Below, in pieces: positions 59,101 to 64,000 of a stretch of DNA of 64,000 nucleotides. The notes below the pieces were generated by a model. That model had not been told where the DNA came from, searched no databases, and saw nothing but the letters and a program-made list of their open reading frames with translations. The stretch is from the NCBI RefSeq assembly GCF_964355755.1, contig NC_092679.1, positions 7,130,001 through 7,194,000 of the forward strand, written 5' to 3'. The stretch comes from Antedon mediterranea. Its lineage: Eukaryota > Echinodermata > Crinoidea > Comatulida > Antedonidae. A program made the position numbers and the translations under genes. Within the stretch, counting starts at the first letter, position 1. Each line of letters starts with the position of its first letter.

Positions 59101-62100
59101 ACAATAACAGTAAAGTACAGTATTTCACGCAAATATATTAGTACTAATTTAGAACAGCAACATAGAACATTAAAGGGTGAACGACCTATTCAATTTGAGA
59201 TAACGTTTAGACATTGGTCAACAAATAAACATTATACACAAAATAATGACGAAATGATGACGGAGAATTGTCGATATTAGGGATAATAAACATTGAAAAG
59301 AAATAATAATTCGTTAAATTGGATGTGATTATTCGTCGTAATTGACATAATTGCGATTGTTGTTTTGTTGCTGCTTATTGTTGTTATTTTTGTGTAATTT
59401 CCAGATTTGTTTTCAATTTAGGAAAGGGCTTAAGTCAAAAGTTAAGAAATATTTATTAATTTATGTAAAATGTGATTTTAAAGAAGTTTATTATGAATTA
59501 ACTTATTTCTTTATCTAAGATTTAAGTAATACAAATACAGTATGTTCGTACCGGCTGTTCTGACTTCAGCAAAAATATTTCACTTAATTAACAAGTTTTA
59601 AGTTTTTTTTCTAAGCAAAGTTAAAATTATTCAATACATGGGAGTTTTAAGTTTCTTCCGTTTAAGAAATTCCTCATTTAAACAAAAGAAATATAACAAG
59701 AAATAAAATCGGTAGAAATAAACAATCATAGGCCTACATACAATTTAAAATCGAAAGTAAAAATATGGATTATGTTACAAGAAATAAACATTTTAGATAG
59801 AAAATACATCTAAAAATTGACAAAAATTATGATTAGTATTACATCAATTGCGTGCTATCCTATAATGGTTTTAAATATGATACATACAAGAATATGACTA
59901 AGGCTGATTTGGATATTGAAATACGCTATCCGTCTTTATGTGCACTGCTGTAGGCCTACTGCACGTAATATTACAGACTCTAAACATCGTGTCTGAAATG
60001 TGCATTGGTAAACATGAGCTATTTATAAAAAAAAATTAGTATAGCTAAACTTGAATACCATAATTTTTACCGGTATCGAAAGCCACCAAAAGACAAACAA
60101 TAATACAGGACTTGTTAAAGTTAAAACGGATGTACATCTTTTTTTGCGAAGCCCGAGGGTATACGTAGATGCAAGGGTGTGGAGTAAAATGAATACCTAA
60201 TTATGAGTAGGGTCATTCGGGGTCATTAAGGGCTAAGGGTAAAACGTCATATTTGATTTTTAATTGGATATTTACATAATAAGTAAAAAGGAGGTAATAC
60301 AAAATGAATTGATAGAAAACCGCACTTGAAAAAAACCACCAGAATATATAGTTGTGGTCTGGTGGATTAGGATAAATACTTGCACTCACTTCTAGGGTTG
60401 TTCATGGTTCAACTTATAATGATGACGTCACGGCATGAATGTATGATTTTAGTCTAATTACTTCGCGCCAGAAAAGTTCCCCATTGGTCTTGTGGTATGG
60501 AGTGACTACCCAACTTAATGTGAAAACTCATCACAGTGTGGAAAGTCAAATAACAGACTTATAATGTCTAGGCCTACTACAAAATTTGTATTATTATTAT
60601 TATTAATTTTTTCATTATTTGATAATGATGATCAATAACAAATTGACATTTTGTATTTTCACCTTTGTCCTTATTGCAAATACATGTACGACTGTAAACC
60701 GTGACTGTAGGTCACTACAAAGCTGACTTGACTGATTGATTGATTGTCAATTCTTTCATTATCGATGCAGCCTATCTGTTGCTCTATGTCGAGAGGCAAA
60801 TGTATGGAGCGTCATCATGTGACATAATACACATTCTCATTCGAGTTATTACAAGACACATAGTTTACGCGCGCGTACAATTATCGTTAATACGCGCGAC
60901 AAGTATATAGTTTTCAGTTCAGTGTTGTCGAAATTCAAATAGCATTTTAAAAAAGAATATTGCCTTTGTTAAAAAGTGATACGGAATTTGAGGTCTCAAA
61001 ATCTATTAATAAGTAGGCAATTTTTAATAATTACAATAAATGAAACAGTCGTGGTATTTCTCATGGTGTGACATGATTTGGTCATTCGACGAAACAATAG
61101 AAAGAGCGTCAACCTGACGATAAATATAAAGTGTACGCGCACATACATACATAATGTTTTTGATGATGTTGGAAACAATGATGAAAACAAACCAAAAGTA
61201 CGCCCGCATAATTAACTGAAAAAGAACGCCGAACTCATTACAAAATATTCTTTGAAACAAAACTAAATATTGTTAATAAAAGATAAAAATAACATTATTC
61301 CCTGGTTTTATATATTTTTTTTATAGAGACATAAAATGATACAAATCTGGGAAAATTTATGGTATTATTAATTGACTTATAATTTTCATATTCTCTGTTA
61401 ATTTTCAAATATGAAACTCACTTCACAGAGATAAAACTCGACATTCACTTTTGGTTCCGCTTTGTTTTATTTTAGGAGGTCAGTCACCAGGTTCAAAGCA
61501 GATCAACAAAAGAAAGCATTTTAACTAAATAATGAATATTTAGATTTAAATAATTAATATTTAGATAAACAACATTACAGACATCGAAAACTCTTTGTTA
61601 GTTTGTATATTAGTTTCAATAAAAAGTAATACACTAAGGGATGGGCGAGCATGTGTGTGGCACAGATCAAGATTTTCCCGATAGCGAAATTGTTGTTAAA
61701 TAATAGTAAGCAATATTATAAGTTTTAAGGCACTCGTTTGGTTTTTGCGCATGCTTGATTTAATATTTCATTAAAGTTAAATCCAAAAGCATATCACTCA
61801 AAAATGATAATGCTGTGGATATCAGTGGCTGATCTCAATGGAGATACAAAATAAAATAAGCAAAAAGCTAAATCAAAACGATAAAGTAACAGCCACAAAA
61901 ATGTGCAGAGCATTCAGGCAACACTAACATACAGTACAGCATTAGAGAAACATCTTATAACAGAACACATTATTCAACTTTCTGAAGAAAAAAAACTAAT
62001 AAAAAAAACTAATACACATAATGACGACAGAATGAAGAGCTAATTTATACGTTCTTGCTGTGAAATAATTGTTCAAACTTTGGTTTTATCGATGGGATTT

Positions 62101-64000
62101 AGAAGCTAAATGAAATGCTTAGACTTTGGCAGAATTGTTAAGTCCATTTCGTATGGAGAGACGTTCGTTCAGTTTGGAATATAAGAACATGACAGCTATT
62201 CAGCTTTGAATTTACATAATAAGAACACTTAATTATTTAATTGTATTGAAAACACCGTAATAAAAAACATTATATCCTCTTAAAATCCGTATAATAAATA
62301 AATTCAATTCGCGTTTGTAGAATCGTGCACATGTTTCAATCGATGTCTTTTTTTTAAATCAATTATTTCGCAGTGATTAGAACATAACGTGGGAGCAGAA
62401 ATATGATTTTTTAAATATATTCGAATAATTTTAAACATTGTTTATTTTAACAAATTTAGTTTAAGAAGCTGTACTTGTAATTTTGGTCAATGACGTAACT
62501 GCCCTCATCAGAAAGCGATCTATATCCATTCTGGCATACTTTTGTGAGTCTGCCTGCTGATCCATTTTTTATATTTTGCACTAAAAGGAATACAATAAAA
62601 TATCTGAAATTAAAGAATGAATGAACGAATAACAGACAGATTAAACGCATTTTAAGATACCGTTAATTTGATGCTGTAATATTTATATATGTTCCATAAT
62701 CTGAAGGGGTGGGGTGGGGGAGGGGGAATGTTTTGGATTATGGGAGAAATGGGTCAGATGGCCCTAATTTATTCAGTTTCGCAATGTTAAATTTTACTTC
62801 AAATATTAAAATGTAACATAAACTAGAGACCAGATATTTTGTGGTTGTTATTATTGGGTTTGCATTTACACAGTGATTAAAGTTTCAATTAATGTTCCCG
62901 AAGGCTTGTTATTGATGAGTCGATATGAAAGACTGTGCACTAAGCATCGGCCGTGTTTGCTCGGGGTTCGATTTCTAAGTCAACACCGTAGCTAGAAAAT
63001 TATATTATGGTACAGAGTAGTCGGGGAAACAATGTCTTTGAAAATCCTGTATAATGGATTTCTTTAAGTTTGGGGATATAATTTGAACTGTATACAGCAT
63101 AACCGGGTCACAGTATACACGATGGCTCCTCGAACCTCATTTACGTACAAGATGCAATAATGGTATTCGACGAATAACATCACGTAAACTTATAATTAAA
63201 ATGACCAATCGTGAAAGAGAAGATTATTCTATTAATCAAAATAGATATTGAATCATTACCAAAAGGCTTATTTTTAATTATGAAATCAAAAATCAATAGT
63301 AACTTTGTATTTCAATATAAAATTGGTAAATTAGGCCTGTTTCTGTGGTAACGAATTAATTATCAAAAGGTATGTAATTATGAAAACAAAATTATAAATA
63401 CTTTATAATTATTTCCTTATAAAAATGATAAATAAAAAATTCGAAATCAATTTTATAATATTTTTTCTGTCTCATAATCTAAACTGAACCGTTCTGTATT
63501 CGTTACTCCCTATCATGAAAATCGAAATCGAAAACACGTATTGGTTGAGTACCAAGTTACCGGTACCATGTCTTTTAAACATAATTATTCCAATATGGGG
63601 ATATTGTTTGACGAAATAAATATCAATATTAACACAGTCATGGTATTAATAAATTTGATAATCATTCTCCACCAGTATATGTGATCCTACCTCTGTAAAA
63701 TAAAATAAATATTAACACAGTCAACGAATCATATTGATATTTGTAATAGGCCTAGTTTTACCACCAGTATATGTGATCCGTAGTATACCTTGGGTTTTAG
63801 AAACCCATGCATTAAACTTTAATGTGGAGAAAGTTTGATGGTGAAATTAAAGAAAAAAATAACATTAAATAGTTCAACCGTAAAACATTCACAAAGTTCA
63901 CAGAAAGATTTATTATCGAGAAACTCATTGATAAACATTAACATGAACAAAAGTCGATGTATAATATAATAATAATAATAATAGTGCTGGCCCTACCCTT
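56118..64000. other. Gene-poor region downstream of FoxA, part 2
   Basis: No gene recognised; the longest open frames are 60-85 codons, AT-rich and without family features. It has a G-quadruplex-type run at 62706-62726 and two CGCGCG-containing inverted segments at about 60868-60900. A direct repeat CCAGTATATGTGATCC occurs at about 63672 and 63763. Confidence 0.4.
62706..62726 (+). other. G-quadruplex motif
   Basis: Four G-runs of 4, 4, 5 and 5 separated by single bases (T, T, A), a textbook G4 sequence in otherwise AT-rich DNA. Confidence 0.75.

Noticed and set aside
62955-62975. GGTTCGATT resembling a tRNA B box
   Set aside because: No matching A box, acceptor stem or cloverleaf can be drawn around it.
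1-64000. CRISPR arrays, operons, bacterial promoters or terminators
   Set aside because: The window is plainly eukaryotic (introns, LINEs, FoxA, CRIPT); the tandem repeats lack CRISPR-like unique spacers.

Overview
The window is an AT-rich animal (deuterostome) genomic segment, most likely from an echinoderm. Reasons: small metazoan exons with GT..AG introns; an apparently intronless FoxA gene; many short interspersed elements and tails of non-LTR retrotransposons; and very frequent use of the palindrome TAGGCCTA in non-coding DNA, which I associate with echinoderm genomes. The class (sea cucumber, crinoid or other) cannot be settled from the sequence alone.

Genes, left to right. (1) The 5' coding exon of a short-chain dehydrogenase (retinol dehydrogenase 11-14-like), minus strand, cut by the left edge (1-114). 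(2) A five-exon TMEM179-family four-pass membrane protein, plus strand, 2930-14198. Its large introns are loaded with repeats: a foldback element with a 2.6 kb satellite core, a LINE fragment split by a piggyBac-like MITE, two copies of a small MITE, and a 34-bp satellite. (3) CRIPT, minus strand, five exons, 17064-18462. (4) Head-to-head with CRIPT, an SRSF3/7-like RNA-binding protein, plus strand, three coding exons, 19212-22159, after a non-coding first exon. (5) A second TMEM179-family gene, plus strand, 23739-27122, with exactly the same intron phases as the first. (6) A complete seven-exon organic solute transporter alpha (SLC51A/OST-alpha) gene, minus strand, 29597-32518. (7) FoxA, plus strand, 46694-47899, isolated in a region without recognisable genes from about 32.5 kb to 64 kb.

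The left half (0-33 kb) is a compact gene cluster. The right half is a gene desert around FoxA, as expected for a developmental transcription factor with long-range cis-regulation. The genes do not form one pathway. The notable local relationships are the TMEM179 pair enclosing the CRIPT/SRSF divergent pair, and the shared splicing theme of CRIPT and the SR protein. The best leads for something new are: candidate 16-nt frame-shifting micro-exons and an intronic poly(A) site in the SR gene; a decayed duplicate of the 3' end of the OST-alpha coding region; the foldback/satellite element; and a TTAA-precise MITE insertion inside a LINE ORF. All gene models were assembled by eye from splice sites and family similarity; no alignment or search was run.
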